From Faecalicatena orotica (GTDB lineage Bacteria; Bacillota; Clostridia; Lachnospirales; Lachnospiraceae): DNA of 64,000 bases. The DNA is taken from the NCBI RefSeq assembly GCF_003149245.1, contig NZ_QGDL01000005.1, forward strand, positions 248,001 to 312,000, given 5' to 3'. The notes below the pieces were generated by a model that worked only from the letters and a program-made list of their open reading frames with translations, searched no databases and had not been told where the DNA came from. The translations under genes and the position numbers were made by a program. Every line of letters starts with the position of its first letter. Positions within the stretch are counted from its first letter, which is position 1. This document shows positions 28,092 to 37,798 of the stretch, in pieces.

Positions 28092-28135
28092 AAAGGTGTG
28101 CAGACTTCTCAGAAATGAGGGGCCTGCACACCTTT
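28092..28135. terminator. bidirectional rho-independent terminator
   Basis: Inverted repeat aaaggtgtgcag / ctgcacaccttt between the convergent URO-D-like and corA-like genes, with A/T runs on both sides. Confidence 0.88.
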
Positions 28136-28149
28136 GTCTGTAATGGGAT

Positions 28150-29073
28150 TCAGTCGAACCATTTTTTCTTATGGAAGAACCAGAGTTCGATAACGATGAT
28201 GAGCAGGCAGACAAGGATCACCACCCCATATCCGGAGGAGGAAGTGAGTTCGGGCATGTTGACGAAATTCATGCCGTACCAGCCGGCAATCAGCGAAAGC
28301 GGCATGAAGAATGTTGTCACGATCGTCAGCACCTTCATGATCTGGTTCTGCCGCACATCAATCTGGGACTGGTGCATTTCACGCAGCTGCATGGAGTACT
28401 CTTTGAGCGTTTGGACGTTGGAATACAGTCTGCCGGCACGGTCTGTAAACAGTCCGAATAAGACACTGCTCCTGTCCTGCGCCATATCGGGGAGTGCTTC
28501 CTGAAGAGACTCGCCCATATCAGCCAGTTGTTCGTAATAGGAACCGAGCGCTGTCAATTCTTTGCGGATGTGGAGAATCGCCCTGTCGAAATTGTCATCC
28601 TCACCATCCAGCAGGCGTTCCTCCAGCCGGGTAAGGTGCTCTTCATAATCCTGCAGGAAAAAGACGTCGTCTTTGATAAGGTATTCCATAAGGTTGAATA
28701 ACAGGCCAAGCGATGACAAAGGCCCTGTGAGTGGCATATCCTCCAGCTGTGAAAGGAGAGGTGCTGCAGTATCTTTGTCGTCTATAAATAAAAGCTCGGA
28801 ATCTGTCAGAAAGAAGCAGAAGCAGAGCTTTTCAGCAGTCGGGGATTCTTTGCGAGGTACAGCGAATGTACCGGCTGCACATCCTCCCAGGACGTCTGCT
28901 TTACAGCAGTGGATATGGCTGAGGTTCCGCAGCATCACCGGATATTCAGGGGTATCCTGGTAATGCTGCGTATATTCTTCGGAGGTCAGTATTTTCACGG
29001 AGATGCCTTCACTGTCTGTGTGCATATTACCTGAAAGTCTGGTTAGTTTCATGTTCAAAGTATATTGAATCAT
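28150..29073 (-). CDS. CorA-family divalent cation transporter
   Basis: Probable Mg2+ (or other divalent cation) channel of 307 residues. A large cytoplasmic alpha/beta and long-helix domain precedes two C-terminal membrane segments. The first ends in the CorA signature YGMN (in GWYGMNFVNMPE), and a charged KKKWFD tail closes the protein. The start at 29073 (MIQYTL) is chosen because an AAAGGAG site lies ten bases upstream and because the predicted promoter (29105-29133) would place the upstream ATG at 29106 before the transcript start. Divergent from the MutS-like gene. Confidence 0.88.
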   Translation of the reverse strand: MIQYTLNMKLTRLSGNMHTDSEGISVKILTSEEYTQHYQDTPEYPVMLRNLSHIHCCKADVLGGCAAGTFAVPRKESPTAEKLCFCFFLTDSELLFIDDKDTAAPLLSQLEDMPLTGPLSSLGLLFNLMEYLIKDDVFFLQDYEEHLTRLEERLLDGEDDNFDRAILHIRKELTALGSYYEQLADMGESLQEALPDMAQDRSSVLFGLFTDRAGRLYSNVQTLKEYSMQLREMHQSQIDVRQNQIMKVLTIVTTFFMPLSLIAGWYGMNFVNMPELTSSSGYGVVILVCLLIIVIELWFFHKKKWFD

Positions 29074-29104
29074 ATGTGCGTGACTCCTTTCAGAGTTTTC
29101 TTTC

Positions 29105-29133
29105 ATTGTACCATCTGCCGGATATGAAGTCTA
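29105..29133 (-). promoter_or_regulatory. putative sigma-A promoter of the corA-like gene
   Basis: Read on the minus strand: TAGACT, 17-base spacer, TACAAT. It lies about 30 bases before the chosen start codon. Confidence 0.55.
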
Positions 29134-29161
29134 TAATCTTCTCTCCATGATACACGGGTGA

Positions 29162-29190
29162 TTGACAGCAGGATTCTCTGGTGGTATTAT
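29162..29190 (+). promoter_or_regulatory. putative sigma-A promoter of the MutS-like gene
   Basis: Perfect TTGACA (29162-29167), 17-base spacer, TATTAT (29185-29190). The -10 box is the first part of the palindrome listed next. Confidence 0.75.
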
Positions 29191-29216
29191 TGTATTAGTT
29201 GAATAATACAATAATA
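29185..29216. promoter_or_regulatory. perfect 13-bp palindrome overlapping the -10 box and transcript start (operator candidate)
   Basis: tattattgtatta (29185-29197) and its exact reverse complement (29204-29216) are separated by gttgaa. It covers the -10 box and the expected +1 and ends just before the AGGAGG of the MutS-like gene. This position is typical of a repressor operator; in RNA it would be an AT-rich 5' hairpin. Confidence 0.7.
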
Positions 29217-29227
29217 GGAGGAGCGCC

Positions 29228-30889
29228 ATGACAGAATCTATTTTTATTGCATTGGTGGTATTGGGTGTCATAGCAGTGTGTTTTGTGATCTCATATATAG
29301 ACAATATAAGGCGGATATACAAAATCAAGAGACGGCTTGAGTATAATTATGGACGCTGGAGGGAGGTAGATTATTCGGATGCGGTACTGTCTGTGATTGG
29401 TGAATATACTGCGGCTAAGGACTCTATGATTGATGATATCACGTGGAATGACCTGGATATGGATGCGCTGTTTATGTCCATCGACCACACGTGGTCTTTT
29501 GCAGGGGAGGACTACCTGTATTATCTCCTGCATGTTCCGAAGGTGATGCCCGAAGAATGGGAAGAGCAGGAGGAAATGATTACATATTATCAGGAGCATG
29601 AAAAAGAGCGTATAGAGATGCAGATGGAGTTTGCCCGGATTGGGAAAAACCACGCATCCTCTGTTTACAGCTACATCATGGACTGTATCCGGTTCAATAC
29701 GAAGGTTCCGCCGGTTCATTATTTTTCATTTGTATTCTTTATATTTTCAGTGGTGATTACTGTGATATCACCGTCCGAGGGACTGGGACTTCTGATTCTG
29801 GCGATGGTGGTAAATGTACTTCTCTATTTCTATAAAAGGAAGGAACTGGAAGGCTCCATGCAGGCGCTCCAATACTTTAAAAAGCTGATGGAGGGGGCAA
29901 AGTCACTCACAAAGAAGAAGCTGATCTGTAATCCGAAATACCATTCCAGAGTGGAAAAGGACTACAGGCATCTGAAAAAACTGATGGGGGCGAGCGCTTA
30001 CTTAGGTCCTGCAAACTGGGACAGCCCGTCGATTGCAGAGATGTTTCTGGATTACATCCGGCTTGTTACGCATATCGACTGCATTTTCTTCTACCACTGC
30101 ATGAGCCGCTTAGGCAGGAATATTGATATTGTGGAAAACATGTTCACCACAATGGGGTTCCTTGAAAGTATGCTGGCTGTAGGTTCCCTGCGGGAGGCGC
30201 TGCCGGTCTGGTGCAGGCCTGAATTTACAGATGAGAAGATGCTTCGAATAATTGATGCCTATCACCCGGGGCTGAAAGAACCCGTACCGAATTCTGTGAG
30301 TGTGAAGGACGGGATTCTGATTACCGGTTCCAATGCGTCTGGTAAATCCACATTCCTGAAAACGATAGCAATGAATGTCATACTGGCCCAGAGCCTGCAT
30401 ACGTGCCCGGCAAAGGCTTACTGTGGAAAATGGTTCCATGTATTTTCATCTATGGCGCTCAAAGACAGCCTGTATAAAGGGGAAAGCTATTACATTGCGG
30501 AGATCAGGGCGCTGAAGCGTGTTATGGAGCCAGTGGAAGAAGAGGCTGTGATCTGTTTCGTAGACGAGGTGCTCAGGGGAACGAATACAGTGGAGCGCAT
30601 CGCCGCTTCCACACAAGTACTGAAGGAGTTCCAGAAAAAAGGAATCCTGTGTTTTGCGGCCACCCATGATATTGAACTGACCTATCTGTTGGAAGAACAA
30701 TATGATAATTACCATTTTCAGGAACAGGTGGCTGATGGTGAGATTATATTTGATTATCTCATTTATGACGGCAGGGCAACTTCCCGTAATGCGATACAGC
30801 TGTTGGAGATATTGGGATATGAGCCGGAGATCATTAACGGGGCAAAAGCGATGGTGGAGCAGTTTTTGAGCACAGGAAAGTGGAACTGA
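29228..30889 (+). CDS. membrane-anchored MutS-family ATPase
   Basis: A 553-residue MutS relative. The C-terminal ATPase domain is clear: Walker A GSNASGKST near residue 367, Walker B with CFVDEVLRGTNTVER near 440 and ATHDIELT near 475. The N-terminal mismatch-recognition domain I of true MutS is absent. Instead there is an N-terminal membrane segment (about 5-24) and a pair of hydrophobic segments near 160-200, with a helical lever-like region between them and the ATPase. Proteins of this architecture are annotated MutS-related in Firmicutes and Bacteroidetes, with no settled function. The AGGAGG site supports the start. It is a one-gene unit with its own promoter and terminator. Confidence 0.88.
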   Translation: MTESIFIALVVLGVIAVCFVISYIDNIRRIYKIKRRLEYNYGRWREVDYSDAVLSVIGEYTAAKDSMIDDITWNDLDMDALFMSIDHTWSFAGEDYLYYLLHVPKVMPEEWEEQEEMITYYQEHEKERIEMQMEFARIGKNHASSVYSYIMDCIRFNTKVPPVHYFSFVFFIFSVVITVISPSEGLGLLILAMVVNVLLYFYKRKELEGSMQALQYFKKLMEGAKSLTKKKLICNPKYHSRVEKDYRHLKKLMGASAYLGPANWDSPSIAEMFLDYIRLVTHIDCIFFYHCMSRLGRNIDIVENMFTTMGFLESMLAVGSLREALPVWCRPEFTDEKMLRIIDAYHPGLKEPVPNSVSVKDGILITGSNASGKSTFLKTIAMNVILAQSLHTCPAKAYCGKWFHVFSSMALKDSLYKGESYYIAEIRALKRVMEPVEEEAVICFVDEVLRGTNTVERIAASTQVLKEFQKKGILCFAATHDIELTYLLEEQYDNYHFQEQVADGEIIFDYLIYDGRATSRNAIQLLEILGYEPEIINGAKAMVEQFLSTGKWN

Positions 30890-30894
30890 CAGAG

Positions 30895-30936
30895 AAGGAT
30901 AACAGTTTTCGGACGGGGAAGCTGTTATCCTTTTTG
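30895..30936 (+). terminator. rho-independent terminator after the MutS-like gene
   Basis: aaggataacag / ctgttatcctt with a GC-containing loop and a following T run. Confidence 0.9.
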
Positions 30937-31093
30937 TATTTTATTTTATACCGGAAAATCATAGATAAATTAAATGTATTCTGATGAAAATGACCGGAGG
31001 TTATGATATTATGTGAGTAGCTGTAATAACGGGAGGGGCACGGAAATATTTTTTGCGGCAGCTCCTGAAGAAGAAAGAATAAGGAGGGGAATC

Positions 31094-33236
<2,143 letters not shown>

Positions 33237-33270
33237 GCCGGAATGATAACAAAGCCGGAAAGGGAGGAAT

Positions 33271-33762
33271 ATGAGCAGGATAAAAAATGAACCTAAGATT
33301 AAAAATGGTGTGATAACAGCTGTCCGTGAACAGCTGGAACATCGGGCGCTATGGCTTTATTTACTGTGTGATGAGGCGGGAAAACGTGGTCTGGACTGGA
33401 AAGATTTTGGAAGTGCAGCCATCAAAAGATGCGGACTGAGCCAAGGGGCCGGGTTAGTGAAAAAGGGCAGGACAAAGGATTTTACCGGACTTCGTAAGAC
33501 ATTGTTTACGAAACCCGCCCAACTCGTGTTTGAAATGAAGATCAGGAGAAGTACGCCCCAGGTACTGGCTATTGATTTTCATTATTGTCCGCTTGTTAAG
33601 GCGTGGCAGAAGGCAGGCTGCTCTGATGAGGAGATTGCGACGCTTTGTGATATTGCAATGTGCGGGGATCATGGGATCGGCGAGGCTTATGGTGGGGAAC
33701 TGAAGCTGCTGAAGAGTATCGCAAAAGGGGATGAGGTATGCCGTCTGTATTATCATAAATGA
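33271..33762 (+). CDS. L-2-amino-thiazoline-4-carboxylic acid hydrolase (ATC hydrolase) family protein
   Basis: A 163-residue protein matching the ATC-hydrolase family by the C-terminal block FHYCPLVKAWQKAGCSDEEIATLCDIAMCGDHGIG, with its conserved Cys, Asp and His. The founding member opens thiazoline rings on the way to L-cysteine; many genomic members in gut Firmicutes have unknown substrates. The gene starts 34 bases after glpK with a GGGAGG site, so it is likely co-transcribed, although a link to glycerol is not evident. A terminator follows. Confidence 0.8.
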   Translation: MSRIKNEPKIKNGVITAVREQLEHRALWLYLLCDEAGKRGLDWKDFGSAAIKRCGLSQGAGLVKKGRTKDFTGLRKTLFTKPAQLVFEMKIRRSTPQVLAIDFHYCPLVKAWQKAGCSDEEIATLCDIAMCGDHGIGEAYGGELKLLKSIAKGDEVCRLYYHK

Positions 33763-33836
33763 TGTAGAGGACAGGCACAGTCTTAAAATATCTTTTATCA
33801 TGTTTTCTGCATTATGGAAATAAAGAAAGATTAGAG

Positions 33837-33878
33837 AAAAAGTGTGCAGACAGCTTTCGGGCGGTCTGCACACTTTTT
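33837..33878. terminator. bidirectional rho-independent terminator
   Basis: Perfect 15-bp repeat aaaaagtgtgcagac / gtctgcacacttttt between the convergent ATC-hydrolase-like and aldolase genes, with A and T runs on either side. Confidence 0.93.
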
Positions 33879-33922
33879 GGGTTATATGTAACTTTTCACA
33901 TGGATAATCTGTATAAGCGCAT

Positions 33923-34786
33923 TTATTTCAGGATATTCTGGTTCAGCAGTCTCATTCTCTGCTCAACAACTTCGCAGATTGCTTCTTTGCCTGCCTGGAA
34001 GGTGCTGTTTACATTATATCTGAAATCCTCTGCCTGCTGTACTTCTGCGATTCTCTTTGCAGCAGCGGTTACGAGGTCTGTTGCGATATTGATCTTAGCG
34101 ATTCCGTGGTTTACAGCTTCTGCAATCTTGTCCTGAGGTGTGCCGCTTCCACCGTGCATAACTAACGGAATGGAAACTTTCTGTTCGATTTCAATCAGTC
34201 TTGGAATATTGATTTCCGGTTTGAAAGATTTCGGATAAGCGCCGTGCATGGTTCCGATAGAAACAGCCAGTGCGTCGATGCCGGTCTGCTCTGCGAAATA
34301 AGCAGCTTCTTCCGGATCTGTCTGGAAAGATTCCTCTACCGTTACATCCTCATCACCTTCATTGCCGGGAAGACGTCCCAGTTCTGCCTCTACACTGACG
34401 CCGGCAGCGTGAGCCACTTTTACAACCTCTTTTGTAAGGCGGATGTTCTCTTCGATTGGGAAGCGGGATGCATCAATCATAACAGAAGAATATCCGGCAA
34501 CGATTGCCTGTACGATTGCATCGTAGGAGCGGAAGTGGTCTGCATGCAGGGCAATCGGCACATCCACAGTCTTTGCAACGCTTTCTGCGATGCGGGCAAC
34601 ATTCTCGAAGCCACCCATAGAAATAGCCTCCCCTTCCCCGATAATATAGATAGCAGGAAGTCCGAGTTTCTGAGCGGTTTCTGCGATTGCTTTGGCAGAA
34701 TCATAATTCCAGATCATGAATCCTCCAACTGCGCATTTGTTTGCACGTGCGTTTTGTAACATTTGAGTCATTGATACGAGTGCCAT
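33923..34786 (-). CDS. class II (zinc) ketose-phosphate aldolase, FbaA/GatY-like
   Basis: Splits a ketose 1-phosphate or 1,6-bisphosphate to DHAP and an aldehyde. In this 287-residue chain the catalytic Asp83 and zinc ligand His84 are in HADHF. The acidic VEAELG lies at 132-137, further zinc ligands are His181 (GTMHGAY) and His211 (MHGGSGTP), and the DHAP-binding INIATD ends near 237. The usual HxDHG-S-S-F-E stretch after His84 is replaced by FRSYD, which suggests a substrate other than fructose bisphosphate. It is divergent from the GRE gene and shares its control region, which ties it to that pathway rather than to central glycolysis. Confidence 0.88.
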   Translation of the reverse strand: MALVSMTQMLQNARANKCAVGGFMIWNYDSAKAIAETAQKLGLPAIYIIGEGEAISMGGFENVARIAESVAKTVDVPIALHADHFRSYDAIVQAIVAGYSSVMIDASRFPIEENIRLTKEVVKVAHAAGVSVEAELGRLPGNEGDEDVTVEESFQTDPEEAAYFAEQTGIDALAVSIGTMHGAYPKSFKPEINIPRLIEIEQKVSIPLVMHGGSGTPQDKIAEAVNHGIAKINIATDLVTAAAKRIAEVQQAEDFRYNVNSTFQAGKEAICEVVEQRMRLLNQNILK

Positions 34787-34831
34787 AATAATTGCCTCCT
34801 TTAAAATAATTATTTTTCTTCACGAGTTGTA

Positions 34832-34860
34832 TTGACAGATGTGTCTCTCGTTGCTATAAT
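34832..34860 (+). promoter_or_regulatory. consensus sigma-A promoter of the GRE operon
   Basis: Perfect TTGACA (34832-34837), 17-base spacer, perfect TATAAT (34855-34860). The ATTAACGTTAAT operator begins 15 bases after the -10 box, about at the start of the transcript. Confidence 0.85.
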
Positions 34861-34863
34861 TGT

Positions 34864-34892
34864 ATTATCGTTCATATTAACGTTAATGTCAA
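34864..34892 (-). promoter_or_regulatory. near-consensus sigma-A promoter of the aldolase gene
   Basis: On the minus strand: perfect TTGACA (34892-34887), 17-base spacer, GATAAT (34869-34864). The operator palindrome occupies most of the spacer. Confidence 0.82.
34876..34887. promoter_or_regulatory. LacI-type operator candidate ATTAACGTTAAT
   Basis: A perfect 12-bp palindrome centred on CG, the usual symmetry of LacI/GalR-family operators. It lies in the spacer of the aldolase promoter and just after the start of the GRE promoter, so one bound repressor could shut off both. A near-copy lies in front of the lacI-type gene at 41402. Confidence 0.75.
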
Positions 34893-34922
34893 TACCTTTT
34901 TTGAAAGTGAGGTAAAAAAATA

Positions 34923-37001
34923 GTGACAGAAGAAATGAAACAAATAAAAAAGTACATATTAAACAAAAAACATGCAAAATTTAGAAAAAATAAAGAGTGG
35001 GACAGAAGTGGCGAATTGACAGAAAGTCAGGTAAATACGGCATTGGGAAGTCACGAACTGTTGCTGAGGAAGAAGAACCGCCTGATCTGGATGCTTGAGC
35101 AGGAGCAGCCGGCATTCATACCGGGAATGGATCTGGTTTTCATGAGAACGATAGTTGAAAATAGTTGTATCGTTAATACAAACGAGGAAAAAGCACTCAG
35201 GAATCAATATTATTTACATGAAAAAGGGCATGTATGTAATATTTCACCTGATTACAGTGAAGTACTTGCAGGGGGCTTTGAAAGCATAGAAAAGAAGATT
35301 CAGAAAGCAAAGACAGAGCCCGGCGGTTCTGATAAAGAGGAGTACGCAGATATTCTTTCAGAGATCATCCGCAGCATCTATTCTTTTACAGAAAAGTATG
35401 CAGAGGCACTTGAGGAGGACGGACGCAAAGGCAAGGCGGCTTCTTTAAGAAGAAGTGTACATACCGGGGCAGAGAGTTTTCCGGAGGCACTGCAGCTTCT
35501 GCGCCTCCTGCACTATCTGGCATGGCTGGAAGGGGAATATCATATAGGGCTGGGACGGTTTGACCAGTATTTGTATCCTTACTATAAAGAAGATTCAGAA
35601 AAAGGAAGGCTGACGGATGAAGAAGCGTTTTCCTGCATCGAGGAATTCTTTCTGGCATGCAACATTGACAATGACCTGTATCCGGGTGTCCAGCAGGGGG
35701 ATAACGGACAGAGCCTGATGCTGGGTGGTGTGGATGAGGATGGAAAGGACTGTTTCAACGAACTGTCAGAGATGTGCCTGCGCGCCAGCAGGGAATTGAA
35801 GCTGATCGACCCAAAGATTAATCTCAGGGTGAATCAGGATACCGGGATTAAGCAGTATGAAGAGGCGACCAGACTCACAAAAGCGGGCCTTGGATTCCCA
35901 CAGTATTCGAATGATGACGTAGTCATTCCCGCATTGACAAGATGGGGATATCAGTTAGAAGATGCACGCAATTACACGGTGGCGGCCTGCTGGGAATTCA
36001 TTATACCGGGAAAAGGGATGGACATTCCGAATATAGAAGCAGTATCGTTTCCGAAGATTGTGAACCGGTGTGTGGAGAAGTACTTAAAAGAAACAGACAG
36101 CTTCGGGGCATTCAAAGAAAAACTTCTTGAGGAACTGAAGGCGGAAGTTGATGATATTACAAAGCGGCTGGAACCGATTTTTATGTACCCGGCGCCTTAC
36201 CTGTCTATGCTGATGTATGGATGCACGGAAGAGCTTAAAGATATTTCGCAGGGATGTGTTTACAATAATTACGGCCTGCACGGCACCGGGATTTCCTGTG
36301 CGGCAGATTCCCTGTATGCATTGGAAATGTACTATTTTACTGAAAAGAAAATTACGGCGGAAGAACTGATCGGGGCGGTCAGGGATGATTTTCCGGAAGA
36401 TCTGCCTTATCTGAAGCTCGTAAGAGATGAGATGCCGCATATGGGGGATGGGAACCCTGCGGTGGATAAATATGGAGTCTGGCTTCTGGACGCATTTGCG
36501 GAAGAAGTGGACGGCAGGAAGAATGAAAGAGGCGGCATATACCGTGCAGGAACCGGATCGGCGATGTATTATATCCGCCATGCGGAAGAACTCGGGGCAT
36601 CACCGGACGGCAGAAGGAAGGGTGAATATTTCCCGGCAAACTTTTCACCGGGACTGTCTGTTAAGACAAAAGGGCCCTTATCTGTGATTAAGTCATTCAC
36701 TGCACCCAATCTGGAGCGTGTGGCAAACGGCGGGCCTCTGACACTGGAATTCCATGACAGCGTGTTCAGAGGCGAAGAGGGGATTCGGAAGGTGGCATCC
36801 CTCGTGCAGATGTTTATAAAAAATAAAGGGCACCAGCTCCAGCTGAATGCAATCAACGCAGAGACACTGAAAGATGCACAGCGCCACCCGGAAAACTACA
36901 GGAACCTGATCGTCAGGGTATGGGGATGGAGTGCTTATTTCGTAGAACTGGATAAGGTTTACCAGGATCACCTGATCAGGCGGGCAGAGTATACGGTCTA
37001 A
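34923..37001 (+). CDS. glycyl radical enzyme, divergent short PFL-like family
   Basis: A 692-residue member of the pyruvate formate-lyase / diol dehydratase superfamily. The radical site is Gly668 in RVWGWSAYFVEL near the C terminus; the active-site Cys356 is in AACWEF, with Glu358 in the CxE spacing used by the dehydratase and lyase branches rather than the CC of PFL. It is about 90-150 residues shorter than characterised diol dehydratases and choline lyase. The GTG start at 34923 has a GTGAGGT site upstream; ATG 34935 is an alternative. Activase and alcohol dehydrogenase genes follow directly. No bacterial microcompartment shell genes are seen nearby. The reaction is unknown: dehydration or C-X bond cleavage of a small polyol is inferred from CxE and context. 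Confidence 0.9.
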   Translation: MTEEMKQIKKYILNKKHAKFRKNKEWDRSGELTESQVNTALGSHELLLRKKNRLIWMLEQEQPAFIPGMDLVFMRTIVENSCIVNTNEEKALRNQYYLHEKGHVCNISPDYSEVLAGGFESIEKKIQKAKTEPGGSDKEEYADILSEIIRSIYSFTEKYAEALEEDGRKGKAASLRRSVHTGAESFPEALQLLRLLHYLAWLEGEYHIGLGRFDQYLYPYYKEDSEKGRLTDEEAFSCIEEFFLACNIDNDLYPGVQQGDNGQSLMLGGVDEDGKDCFNELSEMCLRASRELKLIDPKINLRVNQDTGIKQYEEATRLTKAGLGFPQYSNDDVVIPALTRWGYQLEDARNYTVAACWEFIIPGKGMDIPNIEAVSFPKIVNRCVEKYLKETDSFGAFKEKLLEELKAEVDDITKRLEPIFMYPAPYLSMLMYGCTEELKDISQGCVYNNYGLHGTGISCAADSLYALEMYYFTEKKITAEELIGAVRDDFPEDLPYLKLVRDEMPHMGDGNPAVDKYGVWLLDAFAEEVDGRKNERGGIYRAGTGSAMYYIRHAEELGASPDGRRKGEYFPANFSPGLSVKTKGPLSVIKSFTAPNLERVANGGPLTLEFHDSVFRGEEGIRKVASLVQMFIKNKGHQLQLNAINAETLKDAQRHPENYRNLIVRVWGWSAYFVELDKVYQDHLIRRAEYTV

Positions 37002-37054
37002 ATGGAATGGATCGTCTGCCGGAGCCCATACAGGCGGGGCTTATAGGAGGTATT

Positions 37055-37774
37055 ATGGAAACGGGAAGGATATTCGATACAAAGGAATTTGCCGTTTACG
37101 ATGGAGAGGGAATCCGCGTGACGTATTTCCTGCAGGGATGTCCGCTGAGATGTGAGTGGTGCCATAACCCTGAGGGGCAGCCGGTGGAAGGCGGCAGGAC
37201 GGTTCGTTCCGTTGAAATCATAGATGAGATCAGGGATTATGCCGTTATGTGGAAAGGATGCACAGGTGGTGTGACTTTTTCGGGAGGCGAGCCGTTGATG
37301 CAGGAAGCTTTTCTGGCGGAAATCATGGATGGGATTGGTGATGTCTCAAAAGCGATTGAGACTTCGGCTGCCGTTCGGGGGCAGGTCTTTCAAAATATAT
37401 GCAGGCGGGCCGACTTTGTGTATGTAGATCTGAAGCTGATGGATGAAGAACAGCACAGACGGTATACAGGAATATCCAACAGACTTATTCTGGACAATAT
37501 CCGTTGGCTGGCAGAAACAGATATTCCATGCACGGTCCGGATCCCCATGATACCGGGGGTTAATGCAACAGAGGAAAATTACAGGCAGACAGCAGAGTTT
37601 TTAGCAGGACTTCCAAGGAAACTTCCAGTGGAACTTTTACCTTACAATACCCTGACAAGGGCGAAATACGATGCAATTCACAAGGAATATAGAATTAGTT
37701 TTGATGAAGAGGATGCTGTTTGTGAAGACACACAGATATTTACACGATATGGAATCCCATGTGGGATTTTATAA
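37055..37774 (+). CDS. glycyl radical enzyme activase (radical SAM)
   Basis: Installs the glycyl radical on the enzyme encoded just upstream, using SAM and a [4Fe-4S] cluster. The motif CPLRCEWCHNPEG (CxxxCxxC) is near residue 29 and GGVTFSGGEPLMQ near 71. Only about 36 residues lie between these motifs, so the ferredoxin-like double cluster insert found in most non-PFL activases is missing; it resembles the compact PFL-activating enzyme in this respect. The ATG at 37055 with AGGAGG six bases upstream is chosen over an ATG at 37007 that has no site. 239 residues. Confidence 0.9.
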   Translation: METGRIFDTKEFAVYDGEGIRVTYFLQGCPLRCEWCHNPEGQPVEGGRTVRSVEIIDEIRDYAVMWKGCTGGVTFSGGEPLMQEAFLAEIMDGIGDVSKAIETSAAVRGQVFQNICRRADFVYVDLKLMDEEQHRRYTGISNRLILDNIRWLAETDIPCTVRIPMIPGVNATEENYRQTAEFLAGLPRKLPVELLPYNTLTRAKYDAIHKEYRISFDEEDAVCEDTQIFTRYGIPCGIL

Positions 37775-37798
37775 AATAAAAGAAAAGGAGTGATGGCT

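Noticed and set aside
34923-37001. Calling the GRE a pyruvate formate-lyase
   Set aside because: PFL has adjacent catalytic cysteines and about 750 residues. This protein has a single Cys in CxE spacing and a non-PFL context.
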